Positions 20,840-32,434 of a stretch of 64,000 nucleotides of DNA are shown one piece after another. Origin of the DNA: Lithodes maja (lineage: Eukaryota > Arthropoda > Malacostraca > Decapoda > Lithodidae); NCBI GenBank assembly GCA_037953745.1, contig JBAKBP010003109.1:96406-160405 (forward strand). The letters are read 5' to 3'. A program made the position numbers and the translations under genes. The notes under the pieces are model-generated. The model did not search any database. It was given only the letters and a program-made list of their open reading frames with translations, and was not told the origin of the DNA. How positions within the stretch are numbered: the first letter of the stretch is position 1; the number at the start of each line of letters is the position of its first letter.

Positions 20840-21818
20840 GACCTGCCAAGAGGGCCCGGTGCCGAACAAGTGAGAGGGGCGTCTAGGAAAACCAAAAAAG
20901 GCCGGCAAACAAGCGTCAACTCCTTATGAACTCCAAGCGAAGATGACCGTGACCATCTAGCTGAGCAGTGTCTTCCTTGATAATATCCTGACTCGACCGG
21001 TCAAGGGAGAGGCAAGGAAGGCACACCAGGGGAGAGGAGGCACATCCCCTGGGAACCACCCAACCCACAGAGATCGAGCAAAGCCCATGAGGAGAAGTGG
21101 CAGGTTGGGTGGTTTGGCACAACAGGGGCCCCCGTGGGGTACCCCAGGATTGGGCAAAAGTTATGAAAGGATGGAGGTGAAAACAGGAAGGGAAACACAA
21201 AAAACCAGTAATGAAACTGGTGAGAAAAAGGGTGGCCTAGCCGCGAGTAGAGAATGTGTCAGGGGCGAAAAAACCCTGTGGAGTGAGGGAGAGGCCCCCG
21301 TGGGGTACCTCTGGGTATCACGAACCACTAAGCGCCCAGGCCCTTGAGACACAGTGAAGGCTCGAAAGGGGGGACTCGGGAATAAACGCTAGTTATGCGG
21401 CTGACACAAACCTACAAACAGCACCGCCACCACGAAATCTCAGATTGTGAACCAACTGTACACCTAGGCTATGAAAAAAATGAGAACTCATAAGGGCATA
21501 GCAATACCTGAATGATAAACAAGCTAGGCTAATCGAAGCTAAAAGCTAAACTATGCCCAGACTAACAGGAAAAAAGAATATGAAAAGAGAAAGAATGAAA
21601 ACATATAGACGGGGAACGCCAAGCGCCCCCGTACCTTCGGTAGCTATTTCCACACGCGTCTCCATTAAACACACTAAGGAGCCCATTTAGGTGTGTCCTA
21701 GATCACGTAACATCTGTCTAGCAAAAAGAAGGCCAGAAAAGCCGAAACGAACCTAAAACAGGGTGAATTGAAGGAGCACAACAAAAGCGGACTCAATCAA
21801 TGGAGGCGCGTGAAAAAA
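20840..21818 (-). other. DIRS-G copy 1 5' untranslated region
   Basis: No gene seen. It matches copy 2 (40650-41625) closely and is only mildly T-poor. It holds a short duplicated block, CCCCCGTGGGGTACC/CCCCCGTGGGGTACCTCTGG (about 21127 and 21296). Differences between the copies here are few and not biased to T. Confidence 0.6.
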
Positions 21819-22119
21819 TGATAACAAGAGAGGGTCGCTCATGCGCACGTTCGACAGTGATCTGCACATGACGGAACACGGGATGGGCCTTAAGCGGTAA
21901 CTAAGGTAAACCCCTTTTTCTTCTCTTCTATGCTTTTTTCACCTTCGGTGGTAGTTTTGGTTAATGTACAACGTCTCCTAGAGCAAGATAAGGAGTAGAC
22001 TCTAGACGTTTTCTTTTTAACCGCGGTTGGAATGACGACATAGCAGTCAAAATAGACAAGTCGTCATTGCAATTAGGTTAATAGCCTTGACGTTGGATTT
22101 GCCAAGACTACTAACAAAT
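21819..22119 (-). repeat. DIRS-G copy 1 inverted terminal repeat, 5' side
   Basis: Reverse complement of 9611-9912 with few differences; ends ...CCAAGACTACTAACAAAT. LINE-a sequence resumes immediately after it. Confidence 0.9.
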
Positions 22120-22157
22120 AGAGGCAATTAGAATTAATCCTCTTGCACATTTTACTT
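22120..22157 (-). pseudogene. Short continuation of LINE-a endonuclease between two DIRS elements
   Basis: Read on the minus strand this gives CARGLILIAS, and joins the YRSPN motif just left of DIRS-G copy 1 (9565) to form the usual LINE endonuclease context. It shows that DIRS-G copy 1 is inserted within LINE-a, and that DIRS-A copy 1 begins 38 bp further on. Confidence 0.7.
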
Positions 22158-22520
22158 CAATACACAAATTATAGGTTTGACTCCTGTAAGGAGATAAAGA
22201 AAACCTAATATTTAGTAGTGGCCCCGTAATCATTGACGAACATGCCTATTACATAAGGCATCCTCTTCAAACACTAATCCGCCGTAGTTTGAATCTACCG
22301 CGCAGAGCATTTAAAATCTGAGGAGCCTTCATCATGAGCGCACGCGACCTCACTCATGGCTTCAGTCATTATGAATTGGGTTCTCACTACGAAAAAACTT
22401 CGTAAAAAATAAAAACAAAAAGAAAATAAGAATAACTATCCAATAAGCTTTCCATCATATCATGGATGTACTTGTGTGGATCTTTGACCAGACGCTGATT
22501 CAGGCATCATTCTTCCTTCT
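22158..22520 (+). repeat. DIRS-A copy 1 5' inverted terminal repeat
   Basis: Matches the left repeat of copy 2 (49408-50095 without its insertion) and, inverted, 62054-62404. The outermost ~60 bases (ATAGGTTTGACTCCTGTAAG onward) are the kind otherwise found on the 3' end and in the ICR, not on the 5' end of copy 2. Confidence 0.8.
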
Positions 22521-25294
22521 CTGCTCTGCGCTCACCCCGCCCGGACGTGTCTCCCCACGCTCCGCTGGTTCCGCATTTGCTGCATCCCTGGTGAGTTTTT
22601 TCTCATTTGTTTACTCCGGGATGTATCGAGTAAGGTTAGGATATGCGTAGCAGGAGTGTCTTGGGCTGGTTGCCCGCAGTGCAGTGTATTTTGGGTCGTG
22701 TGTTTGGGGCATCTATTTCGGATGTACCCTCGTGGTCCTGTTTTGGACGTGTGAACTTTTTCACAGTTAGTTAGCGTGTGATGCAGGCGGCTTTCATTAC
22801 GCGCTTTTTGCTGCCTTCTATCTGTCTGATGAGGTAGCGTTTGTTTTGCTGACGTTCCCAGCGTATTTTTCTTAACTTAGTGAAGTTTTTTCTGGGTCCC
22901 GAGTCGGTCTTCCCTTTCCGGAAGTTATTGCTACAGTGGTGTGTTGGCGGTGTTTCCTGTTGTGATATTTCCAGTGCTTTTGTTTATATTTCAACGTTTT
23001 TGTGCCGTCTGCCTAGGCCTAGCCAGCCGCTCGTAGCTTTGCCACATGTACAAGTGTTATTGATTTATTTATAAATATGTACTACTGTGTCATATGTATC
23101 CTGGTTTAGTTGTGTATTGGCTAATTCCACGGACTATTTATGTTTCCTGGATTAGTTGTGTATTGGCTAATTCCACGGATTATGTTTGTGGGCCCTAGGT
23201 TAGTTGTGTTTTGGCTATCTCTCGGGTCCTATGTGCGTTCAGATGGTTTCTGGACGGGGTGGGTTACTTTCCGGCGGGGTTTTCTCGGTTACACCATGAA
23301 AACCCCGGCCGAGAGCCGAGTTTTGGCCACGCGTGGTTTCAAAACAGGCTTGTGTCCCCGGCGAGTTGGTGTCTGTGGCTCTCCAGGACTGCGTCTCTGT
23401 GGTGGTGCCTGTTTTAGGCTCCCTTTGATTCCCGGCGGAATGGCTGTACCCATCTAACATTGTTCATGCGGACATATGTTATGAAGTTTTTCTACCCGGT
23501 TTTACAAACCAAAGGAAAAAACCTAGCTGTTGTTGTGGGCTTTCCTCCCCGGCGATCTTTTACAAAGAAGTGGGGATAGGAACTTATGGGGTTAACGTTT
23601 AAACATCAGATATCACCCGGCGGGTGCACCTTGGTAGGGTGGGATGAACGAATTGGTAATTCAGTTTAGTTAACCGGTCCATTTAGTGATACAGTAAACT
23701 TCCGTTAATCCGAAGGGCAGCGGACCGGCCCTCGTTCGGATTAGTGGATTTTTCGGATTATCGGACTTTACCCCTATGAACCTGTGTATGACGAAAACAT
23801 TGAGACATTAGGCCACCCAAATGACACAATGGTGCACACACACATATCATATGTTCATGAAATCACTTCAAAAGTTTACCATTGTCATTGTAGCCTATTA
23901 CCTACTTCAAAACATTCAGATTAATGGTCAAAGGAATCTGCTGATATAAACGTCTTCTTCTTCTTCCGTCTACTAGCGAGTTTGTCTTGCTCTTGAAGAT
24001 CAGATGTGGTTCGGGAAGTAATGCCTTAACAACGGCACTTCCCTGAGAAGTTCTTGTAATTTTCCTTTTGTGATTTTCCTTTTGTGATGTGCTCTGTTAT
24101 ATTATATTGTATTGAAAGCACCCTTGTCTTGTTGTCTTGAAAGCACCCTTGGGACGCTCCGATCACTGAACTATAAATAGTAGAGTATCGGAACGTCCAA
24201 AGGTGCGTTTTCAAGCTCAAGGCTAATACATCCAAAGGTGCATTTTCAAGCTCAAGACTGAATGCGCTTGCAGAAAATGCGGTGCAAGCCAGTAGCGCAT
24301 CGGAGCGTCCCAAGCATGCGTTCAAGAGCAAAACAAACTCTCTAGCAGACGATGTGGAAGAAGAAGAAGAAGAAGAAGGTGTTTACGTTTATATCAGTAG
24401 CTTCCTTTGACCATTAATCTGAATGTTTTGAAGTAGGTAATAGGCTACAATGACAATGGTAAACTTTTAAAGTGAATTCATGAACATATGATATGTGTGT
24501 GCTCCATTATGTGTCATTTGAGTGGCCTAATGCCTCAAAAAGGGGACTTTGGGACTTCTTGAAATTCGGACCAACTTCTTGAAATTCGGACCATCGGGTG
24601 AATTCGGATTTGGCCTCAAATTGAAAAATTCGGACTATTGGGAGATTCGAATCATCGGTCGTCGGATTAACGGACTTTTACTGTACTATATGTATCGCCG
24701 CCTTCACACATACGGCGATCGAAGGCTCAATTAGGGTTAACATCTTTTTCATAAGTTTTTCACACCCGGCGGGTGCTCCTGGGAGGAGGAAATAAGGAAT
24801 TTACAATTCAATTTAGTTAACCAAATAATTGAGAGATACGATTAGTGTATCGCCGCCTTCAACATACGGCGATCTATATGACAATTCGTTAGAAGTCAGA
24901 TCTCGTATCAGCCTGCCCAGTGTTAATCTGCAAGATAATTCAGGGGCCGGCGTCTTTGTGGGAGGTTGTTTTCCAAAATTGAATCTTGAAACAGTCACCA
25001 CCAGAAAGACTATGTTTATAAACGCCATAGTGGTCTTTTATATTATGTCAGAGGGTATTCTTAACTTTCTTAAGACATGTCTAGATATTCGGAAATCTTT
25101 ATAGAACCCCGCCGCGTAACGAGCTGTGATCGTTGTGACATTACGTCTCGTTACCCGGCGGGTTATTAACACTTGTGTGCGAACATGTTGGGTTAACCTT
25201 ATGAGCATTAATTCCTGGAAATTTTCTTTTTTCCAGGGCTGGGCTCCGGCGGACCAATACAGAACCTGCAGTAGTTTTCCCACCAGTCTCTGTC
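22521..25294 (+). other. DIRS-A copy 1 leader (5' UTR)
   Basis: No protein gene seen. It is collinear with 50096-50371 plus 54578-55921 of copy 2. Notable pieces are a tandem duplication containing CACCCGGCGGGTG, TTTAGTTAACC and TATCGCCGCCTTC...ACGGCGATC (about 23615-23690 with 24686-24750, and again 24755-24880), and a TTCCTGGAAATTTTCTTTTTTCCAGG imperfect palindrome just before gag. A Tigger-derived foldback element fills 23692-24683. Confidence 0.65.
23692..24683. mobile_element. Tigger/pogo-like non-autonomous foldback element (992 bp)
   Basis: TA dinucleotides flank it (23690-23691, 24684-24685). The ends are inverted: CAGTAAACTTCCGTTAATCC on the left and CAGTAAAAGTCCGTTAATCC inward from the right. 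Inverted similarity continues for several hundred bases (for example CATATCATATGTTCATGAA on the left against TTCATGAACATATGATATG on the right). The centre has short internal repeats (GCACCCTTG, AAAGGTGC.TTTTCAAGCTCAAG) and a GAA run. Nothing is encoded. The TA target and CAGT ends fit the Tigger/pogo group. Confidence 0.8.
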
Positions 25295-26395
25295 ATGGCT
25301 ACCTTTGCCCCAGTTTTTGCTTTATGTATTACTCCAACCTGTGCTGGTATCCCTCTTTTTGCGCACACTCTTTGTATCAAGTGTGTTAAATGTCTAGACC
25401 GTTCAAGGGGTCTGTGGGTGATGCGCAACTGTTCCTTTTGCTCCCAACTCAGTGTAAAAGTATTAAAAGACAATGATAAGACCGCAGCGGTCGCCTTACG
25501 AGAAGTTAGGCAACAAATGGCAGCTTATACTACTATTGTGGCTCATAAGTCACTTCAATGTGATAACGTCCCACTTTGGGATAGGCTTCTAATTGAGCAC
25601 CCTCCCCCTAAACGTTCCTCTCGAGTAACTATCCGTAAGCCGGCGGAGACTGGACAGGGTTCTGTGTCATCTCCTGCCCCTGCTACTTCGAAACGTCAAC
25701 GTGAGCCTACACTCCCGGCGGCAGCCTCCTCGTCTCGGGCGAGATCTAGGTCTAGGTCACCGCTTAGACACCAGCCACCCAGTCTTGCCTCTTCACCATC
25801 GAGTAAGAAGAGTAAGACGGAAGGTTCCACCAGTGGTCACGGCGATAAATCCTCCAAATCAACGAGTAGTTCACGGTCACACCGCAGCCATAAATCTTCA
25901 AGAAAGGATTCCCATGATAGAAAGGCCTCCCGACATTCGCCGGAATCTAGTACTTCTCGTCATACCTCTACCCCAGACAGAGCTAGTGTTCGGTCTCAGG
26001 GGTCCAGTGTAGTGCCTGTACCTAAAGAGGATTTACCTATTAGCATTTTAACCCTGGATTTGGAGAGTTCAGGGAGCTCAGTGGTTGAGAGTGTTTCGGA
26101 CTCCCAAGGGAGTGTAGGCCAAGGCCTAGGTGTTTGGCGATATTCTCGACCAGTGTCTGACCACCCACTTCCGGCTCAAACTATTCACACAGTGGCTGAC
26201 GTCCACCGGGACGCGGCGATCCCATCCTCTATTCCTGACTTATCTTGGCAACAAGATGGTACCCCAGCTTCGGCGGAATCCTCTCATGAGGAACAGGATG
26301 ATAAAGACGAGGTTTCAATTATATCAGATATGGAAGTGCAAGAGTCGGGTTCAGGCTTAGACGCCGCACAAGATCTTATTGATTCACCATTGAGT
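25295..26395 (+). pseudogene. DIRS-A copy 1 gag, N-terminal part
   Basis: The ATG at 25295 opens a frame whose first ~80 residues hold a Cys-rich motif (FALCITPTC, then HTLCIKCVKCLDRSRGLW and NCSFC), probably a zinc-binding module. It is shared by copy 2 (55922) and DIRS-C (near 44830 and 43935). An Arg/Ser-rich region follows (RARSRSRSPL, HRSHKSSRKDS), then GVWRYSRPVSD and an acidic stretch (SSIPDLSWQQDG). Gag would package element RNA. The frame is cut at 26395 by an RTE-like LINE with a 10-bp target duplication; coding resumes at 29003. The final residues before the LINE stop are read-through into it. Confidence 0.85.
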
Positions 26396-28992
26396 CTATC
26401 TATCTATCTATTGCCTGACGCCGTGATCCCCGAAGGGGTGGCCACGAACGAACCGCCCCCATGCACCTCTGTCCCCAGTCAGTCGACGCCCCTCCCCCCA
26501 ACCAGCACCGCCTTCATTCATGTAGTTCCTCACTCCATCCTTCCACCTCATATTCGGTCTACCTCTCCCCCTCTGTCCCTCCACCTCGCTCTCGTACACC
26601 CTCTTAGTCATTCTCTCGCTTTCCATACGTTCCATATGGCCGAACCATCTCAAGTTGTTCCTTTTCACACTTTCCAGCACATCTACCTCCACACCACACC
26701 TCCTTCTTACTTCCTCATTAGTCTGTCTATCCCTCCATGTAATTCCGCACGCACTCCTTAAGTAATTCATTTCCACTGCTCTCACTCTTGGTCTGAGTCT
26801 CTCAACCAACGTCCATGCTTCGCTTCCGTAAGTCAGTGTCGGGATTACCACACTGTCATGCAAGGACTTCTTCACTTCCATACTGACCACCCTATTTGTT
26901 GTTACTGCTTTTAGCGTTCCTACAACCCTCTTCCCCTGTTGTACCCTCTCCCGCACCTCTTCATCCATAGTCCCATCTTTACTCAACACACTGCCCAGAT
27001 ACTTAAAAGAGTTGACGATCTCCATAGCCTGACCGTTCAGCTTCACCTCACACTCTGTGACTTCACCCCTTTCGAAGACCATAACCTTGCTCTTCCCCGT
27101 ATTTACCTTCAAATTCCGTTTTTCGCACACTGTTCCAAACTCATTTACCAGACCCTGCAACTCCCATTCATTATCACTCATCAGAACTGTATCATCCGCA
27201 AACAGCAGTATAGGTAGCTTCCACTCAATTCCCTCCCTTTTCAGCGATACACCAACATCCACTGCTCTTGATAGTATTTCTTTCATAACTCCATCCATAT
27301 ATACAGTAAACAACCACGGGGACATCACACACCCCTGTTTCAAACCAACATTCAGGTCAAAGAACTCGCTCTGCTCACTCTCCACACGTACTGCCGCCTT
27401 TGCACCCTCATACATGCTCTTCACTGCTTTCAGCAACTTGCCCTCTACTCCGTATATTCTAAGTACTTTCCACAAACCTTCTCTATCCACTCTGTCATAG
27501 GCCTTCTCCAAGTCCATAAAGGCAACATACACCTTTTGTTTCTTCTCCAGATACTTCTCCACAACACAATTCAGGGTAAAAATCTGATCTACACATCCTC
27601 TTCCCTTCCTAAAGCCTCCCTGCTTGTCGCCTATCCATTTCTCCGTTCTCACTCTCACTCTCTCAATCACTACCCTACTGTATACCTTCCCTACTACGCT
27701 TAGAAGACATATTCCTCGGTGGTTACCACACACTCCTCTTTCCCCTTTGCCCTTATATAGGGGGACTATTATGCCAGTCTTCCAGTCATCGGGTGCACTC
27801 CCCTTCTCCCATGCTAGTTTGCACATTTTCCATACCCATTCTATCACTATCTCACCACCATACCTCAACATTTCCCCACACACTCCATCTGTTCCTGGTG
27901 CTTTCCCCAACTTCACTCTTTTCATGGCTTCCCACACTTCTGACCTCCTGATCCCCACCTCCTCCTCCACTACTTCTCTTCTTCTCCCTCCCATACCATA
28001 TCCAGCTATGTTTGCTGGCTCTTCATTCCTTTCATTTAGCAACTCACTGAAGTACTCCCTCCATCTTTCGACTCTCTCTTGCTTCTCGGCTAGCATTCTC
28101 CCATTCTTATCTTTCACACCCTTACTGTTTCCCTTGCTACCTTCCCTAACTTTCTTGACTTCTTTCCAGAACAGTTTCTTACTCTCCCTCCATTTTACAC
28201 TCAGATTCCTTCCAAATTCCTCATCTACTCTTCTCTTACTTTCCTTCACTACTCTCTTCACCACCCTCTTACTCTCCACGTACCTCGCTCGTTTCTGTCT
28301 CTCGGAATCTTCATTCCCTCTACTACCCAACCACTCTCTATATGCTTTCTTCTTTTCTTCCACAGCTATTCTTACCTCTTCTGTCCACCATGCTGTACCT
28401 TTCACTCCCCTCCCTCTTCTCCTCACTCCACACACCTCCTCACATGCTGCACATATCTCATCCTTAAACACCTTGCTCATCTCCTCCACTTCCTCCATAA
28501 CTTCCAGGTCGAACCCACCTAGTCGTCTTTCCACTGCTCTCCTGTACTCCTCCCTGACTTCCTCCTCCTGCAACCTCTCCACCCTCCTCACCATTCCACC
28601 CTCCTCTCGCCTCCCTCCCGCTCTCCTCACCCACTTCTTTTGTATCCTAACCTTAGCTACCACTACATAATGATCAGACAGACCCCCTCCAATACCCCTA
28701 TACACCCTAGCATCCATCACAGATTTCTTCATTCGTTCATCCACACATACATAATCAATCAATGACTTTCGTTCCACCACTGTCTTATCCTTCATCGTCA
28801 ACATCCGTTTCCACGTGTACCTGTGGATCATTCTGTGTCGGAAGAAGGTGTTGGCTATCCACAGCCTCCTCCCCACACATACGTCCACAAGTGCACTACC
28901 ATTCCCATTCACCTCTGATGGTACCCCCCACCCTCCCACCACTCCCTCAACTTTCCTATCACCCACCTTACCATTCATATCCCCAATCCCCA
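26396..28992 (-). mobile_element. RTE-like LINE, 5' truncated, inserted in DIRS-A copy 1 gag
   Basis: Flanked by a 10-bp duplication ACCATTGAGT (26386-26395 and 28993-29002). The 3' end on the minus strand is an ATAG-type tail right after the stop codon, so the 3' UTR is nearly absent. It begins inside the endonuclease (GDMNGKVG), so the first part of ORF2 is missing. The orientation is opposite to the host gag. Confidence 0.92.
26408..28992 (-). pseudogene. RTE-like endonuclease-reverse transcriptase (5' truncated, otherwise open)
   Basis: 861 residues without a stop. It starts in the second half of an APE endonuclease (GDMNGKVG, ALVDVCVGRRLWIANTFF, RYTWKRM, GLSDHYVV). The RT domain has KAPGTDGVCGEMLRYGG, GNHRGICLLSVVGKVYSRV (residue ~423), GFRKGRGCVDQIFTL, FMDLEKAYDRVDREGLW, GLKQGCVMSPWLF and LLFADDTVLMSDN (~599). 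The C-terminal part has TLTYGSEAWTL and LRWFGHMERM. This motif set is typical of the RTE-type endonuclease-RT group (clade call from motifs only). Lack of any frameshift over 2.6 kb suggests a recent insertion. Without the endonuclease N-terminus it is dead on arrival. Confidence 0.9.
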
Positions 28993-29002
28993 ACCATTGA
29001 GT

Positions 29003-30520
29003 ACATCATCAAATAAATTTGTCACAGCACAGGAAATTGATGGGCTACTAGTTAATGCTTTATCTAAAAAATTTGGCCAACAGCCGGAAACTCCTACAGT
29101 GGACCTGGGAGCTCCCACGACAAGCTCTACGGTACGGCCTCTGATGACATCTATTGCTTTGACTCAGATCCCTCACCCTCCCTCTATGTCACCATCGGTG
29201 GTCACTAGGCCTGCTACGGCGGCATTGACCACTTCGAATGTAAGGGTTATAACGGATGGCAATCCGCCCCCGTTAGACAAAGCTCCTCTCAGAAAGGTAG
29301 CTATGCCCTTGCTTTACGGCCCAGACGAGTCATGGGTCCTTTTGACCCCCACTAAGCCAGAGCTCGCCCAACCTACCTTGTCAGGGGAACTCCCAGTGCC
29401 GCAGGAATGGGTCGTCCAAGGCAATAAATCTAAGAAATTAAGGGCCTTGGATACTTTGGGGAATGTACTGGATGTCAATGTCAAGGCTATACCTAGTTAT
29501 TATCACCAGGACTATTTTGTTTATACTGCTAAACCTGCTTTACCCTCTGCCTCAGCTTCAAAATTGTTTTCTGACTGGTCTAAGCATGATGGGTTTAATG
29601 ACATTAAGACACTGTCAGCTCTCACTCCAGAACTCGATTTGCAAACCGTCACAGACGCAGCCGCTAATCCAGTCTTGAAGGTGGGGCAGTTGGGTCCAGG
29701 ACCTTGGGTGGAATGGGAGACAGAGGCTCAAAACTTTGCGACCACATTTACTTCCAAAACTTCCCACCAGATCCCTCAAGATACTCATTCTTGGTTCTCC
29801 ATGCCAGTGTGTTCTGCCGGCGGAGTCCCTTCAGCTTTGTTTGCCTTCTTAGCTGCCCCTAAAATTAATCTTTGTGAACTAAAAGACCCTTTCACTGCCC
29901 CTACCCCAACTCACCTAGACCGAGAATTTAGGCTACGGGGGAAAGCTTTTCGCCTGTTCTCCCAATACATAGTGTCACAACAGGTTGCAAAGTCATTGCT
30001 CCGTTCCACTCAGGCAATCGCAGACGCGGATGCCAGAAGATCGGTCGAACTGTCCCGGCGACTGCTTCTTCAGTCGTCCATCCAATCATTGGGTGACATA
30101 CGCACAGCCTTGCTTGAGGCGGTACGAGCGAGACAAGATCTCAGAATGTCCTTGGTATGGAAGCTTCCTGATCGCATTGCGAATCAGGTGGTCATGTCAC
30201 CAGTGCTCACTCCCTCTTTAATGTCCCCTGAAGTGTGGTGAACAGTTTTTAATATGGCTCAGGCCTTTAAACATAGTCCCACCCCTTCTAAGAAACCTGC
30301 CTTTAACTTCCCCAAACCCAAGCCAGTCGCTAAGGCTCAGCCGGGGGGATCTAAGCCCTTTCATCCACCTAAGTCCTCCTCCCCTCAAGGTCAGTACAGG
30401 CATAGACAGGGTAGGTTTTCAGGTCAGAGAGGACGCGGCTATAATAAGCCAGGTCAGGGCCCGTCTTCTGCCAACGCCAGCCAGCCGGCGAAGCGTCCAC
30501 CACCACCATCAAAAAACTAA
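29003..30520 (+). pseudogene. DIRS-A copy 1 gag, C-terminal part
   Basis: Gag continues after the LINE: KFVTAQEIDGLL, MPLLYGPDESWVLL, LGPGPWVEWETEAQNF, AFRLFSQYIVSQQVAKSLL and LPDRIANQVVMSPVL, then a TGA at 30239-30241 where copy 2 has an open codon. The same frame goes on (MAQAFKHSPTPSKKP) to a Lys/Pro/Gly-rich end at 30520. The core resembles the conserved Gag domain shared by all three DIRS gags here. RT coding follows in another frame. Confidence 0.85.
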
Positions 30521-30587
30521 AGTCTCTCTCACTCCCGGTGCCAGTCTCAAGGCCGGTGGATCCGAGGGTAGTACAGCCGGCGAACCC

Positions 30588-31636
30588 TTGTCTGCTAACT
30601 GGGTCATTCCGAACGTGTCACCAAGCATGGCCATTAAACACTTGAGCACGGATGGTGGCACGCAAAGGCATCACTTGGCAGTGGCTCCGGCGACCTCGCT
30701 TACGTCAGCCGACAACGGCGAATCTAGTTTCTTTAGAGGTGGAGTCACTGGTCCAGGAAATGATTGCCAAGAATGTCATCATCCCGGTCCCTCCAAATTA
30801 CCCAGTATTCACGTCCAAGCTATTTTTGGTTCCCAAAAGGGACAGTGTTCAGATGAGACCAGTCGTAGACCTGTCGTATCTGAACCTTCACATTCACAAC
30901 GAGTCATTCCGAATGTTAACAGTACACCAAATCAGGCTAACACTTCCGCCGGGAGGTTGGATGTGTTCCCTAGACCTGACAGACGCTTATTGGCACGTAT
31001 CGGTAAACAAAAGATTTCAAAGGGGTCTGGCCTTATGGATCAGGCATCAAAATTTTTTTTTTCAGAGGATGCCATTCGGTTTGAACCTGGCACCTCGATT
31101 ATTCACGAAATGAGTCCGGCAAGCCCTGATGCCATTGTTAAAGCAAGGAATCAGAATTTTGTGGTACCTAGACGACTGGCTGGTGGTGGCAGAGACAGAG
31201 CAATTATGCATCAAACATGTCAACATAACTTTAAATCATGTCAAAACTCTAGGGTTCAAGGTAAATCTGGTAAAGTCAAACCTTGTTCCCTCACGAGTAG
31301 TTCAGTGGATAGGGCTGGTTTGGGACACAGCTGCTCTCACTCTGAGTCAGAGTGTGGACAATCGAAACAGGTTTCGCATGAAACTGTTCATGTTTCTTCA
31401 CAGTCTGACTACGACACGGAGTCTCTGGGAGTCTCTGGTCTCAACTGGATTCAACTAACTGTAATGTTGGGCCGGTTGAAAGTAAAACGTTTAATATTGG
31501 AGGGCAACAAATATTTCCCACTCTTACCGGCGGGAAAATTATGGCCCATACCAAAATTAATCCACACCTTACTAGCGGTCTGGGCGAAGAGGGAAATGTT
31601 GCACTCAGTAATGTCATGGACCTCTCCTCGGTAACG
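30588..31636 (+). pseudogene. DIRS-A copy 1 reverse transcriptase
   Basis: The RT is readable through VARKGITWQWLRRPR, VIIPVPPNYPVFTSKLFLV, RPVVDLSYLNLHI, CSLDLTDAYWHVSV, MPFGLNLAPRLFTK and WYLDDWLVVAET (YLDD at 31165-31176). All three catalytic Asp positions are present. A TGA (31114-31116) interrupts it; copy 2 has a sense codon there. A ~7-bp deletion near 31440 shifts the frame, and another indel near 31633 restores the RNase H frame. This RT makes element cDNA in intact relatives. Confidence 0.88.
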
Positions 31637-32434
31637 GTATGGGTAGACACGGATGCGTCAGGCACAATAGGTTGGGGTTTTCAGTCAAACCAGGGGCACC
31701 AGGGTCAGGGGCTTTGGTCCCACTTAGAAATCTCCCACATCAATGTCAAAGAATTACTAGTCCCCTTGTATTTCCTTCAGGCTCATGGCTCTACTTTACG
31801 GGGCAAGTCGGTGGCCTTCAGAATGGACAATCTGAATGCAGTTCACTGTATTCAGAAACGGGGGTCAACGAGATCACAGAAGTTGCTAAACGTGTCGGAA
31901 GAGAATTTTACTCTAGCCAACAGGCTAGACATTTATCTTCACGCATCTTATCTCCCAGGCGTAGCAAACGTCTGGGCAGACGCTCTGTCCCGGCGACAGA
32001 GCACGACAGTAGAATGGGAGCTCAAGCAACCCATTTTCAACCTAATGATTGCAGAGCTCTACCATCCACAAGTGGATCTGTTTGCGTCCGAGGAGACTCA
32101 CAAACTCCCTCTATACCTCACCCGCCGGACGAGAACGCCGGCAGGGGGGCCAGACGCCCTAGTGACAGACTGGAACAGATGGAGCTCCATCTATCTGTTT
32201 CCGCCGCCAGACGCGTCACTAATGTGCCACGTAGTGAACAGACTACGAGATTATCGAGGCTTAGTCTCGCTAATCGCGCCCCTGTGGCCGGCGCAGTTAT
32301 GGTACCAGCAATTAAAGACGTGGTGCCCGCACCCGGTGTCGTTCCCGGTCGAGTATTTCCACTTAGACACGATTGGCAACCTAGCGACCTCGCTGACTTT
32401 TGCATTATGGACATTCAGGAGGCCAAGTGGCTAG
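31637..32434 (+). pseudogene. DIRS-A copy 1 RNase H and methyltransferase-like region
   Basis: RNase H starts with VWVDTDASGTIGWGFQ and continues with HINVKELLVPLYFL, VAFRMDNLNAVHCI and ANVWADALSRR. The DIRS-specific region that family studies describe as methyltransferase-like follows: HPQVDLFASEETHKLPLYL, LFPPPDASLMCHVVNRL, LIAPLWPAQLWYQQL. The frame is open to 32434 and overlaps the start of the recombinase. Separate frames for RT and this part make the copy defective. Confidence 0.85.

Larger units (their letters stand above)
9566..22119 (-). mobile_element. DIRS-G copy 1: DIRS-like retrotransposon with A-depleted sense strand
   Basis: About 8.2 kb of element, plus a 4.36 kb LINE inside it, lies on the minus strand. 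Features present are inverted terminal repeats (9611-9912 against 21819-22119), an internal complementary region (9974-10087), a poly-G tract after the recombinase (10442-10457 as C), and recognisable but eroded YR, methyltransferase-like, RNase H and RT regions in DIRS order. A second copy is at 33728-41927. The interior (about 10480-16230) is almost free of T on the plus strand. The element sits inside the endonuclease region of LINE-a, whose coding continues on both sides. No target duplication is evident, as expected for tyrosine-recombinase integration. Confidence 0.85.

Noticed and set aside
24360..24380. GAA microsatellite as regulatory element
   Set aside because: A simple repeat in the centre of the foldback element; no further evidence.
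27624..28670. 348-residue plus-strand ORF, Ser/Thr/Leu/Pro-rich
   Set aside because: Antisense shadow of the RTE-like endonuclease-RT; no independent support.
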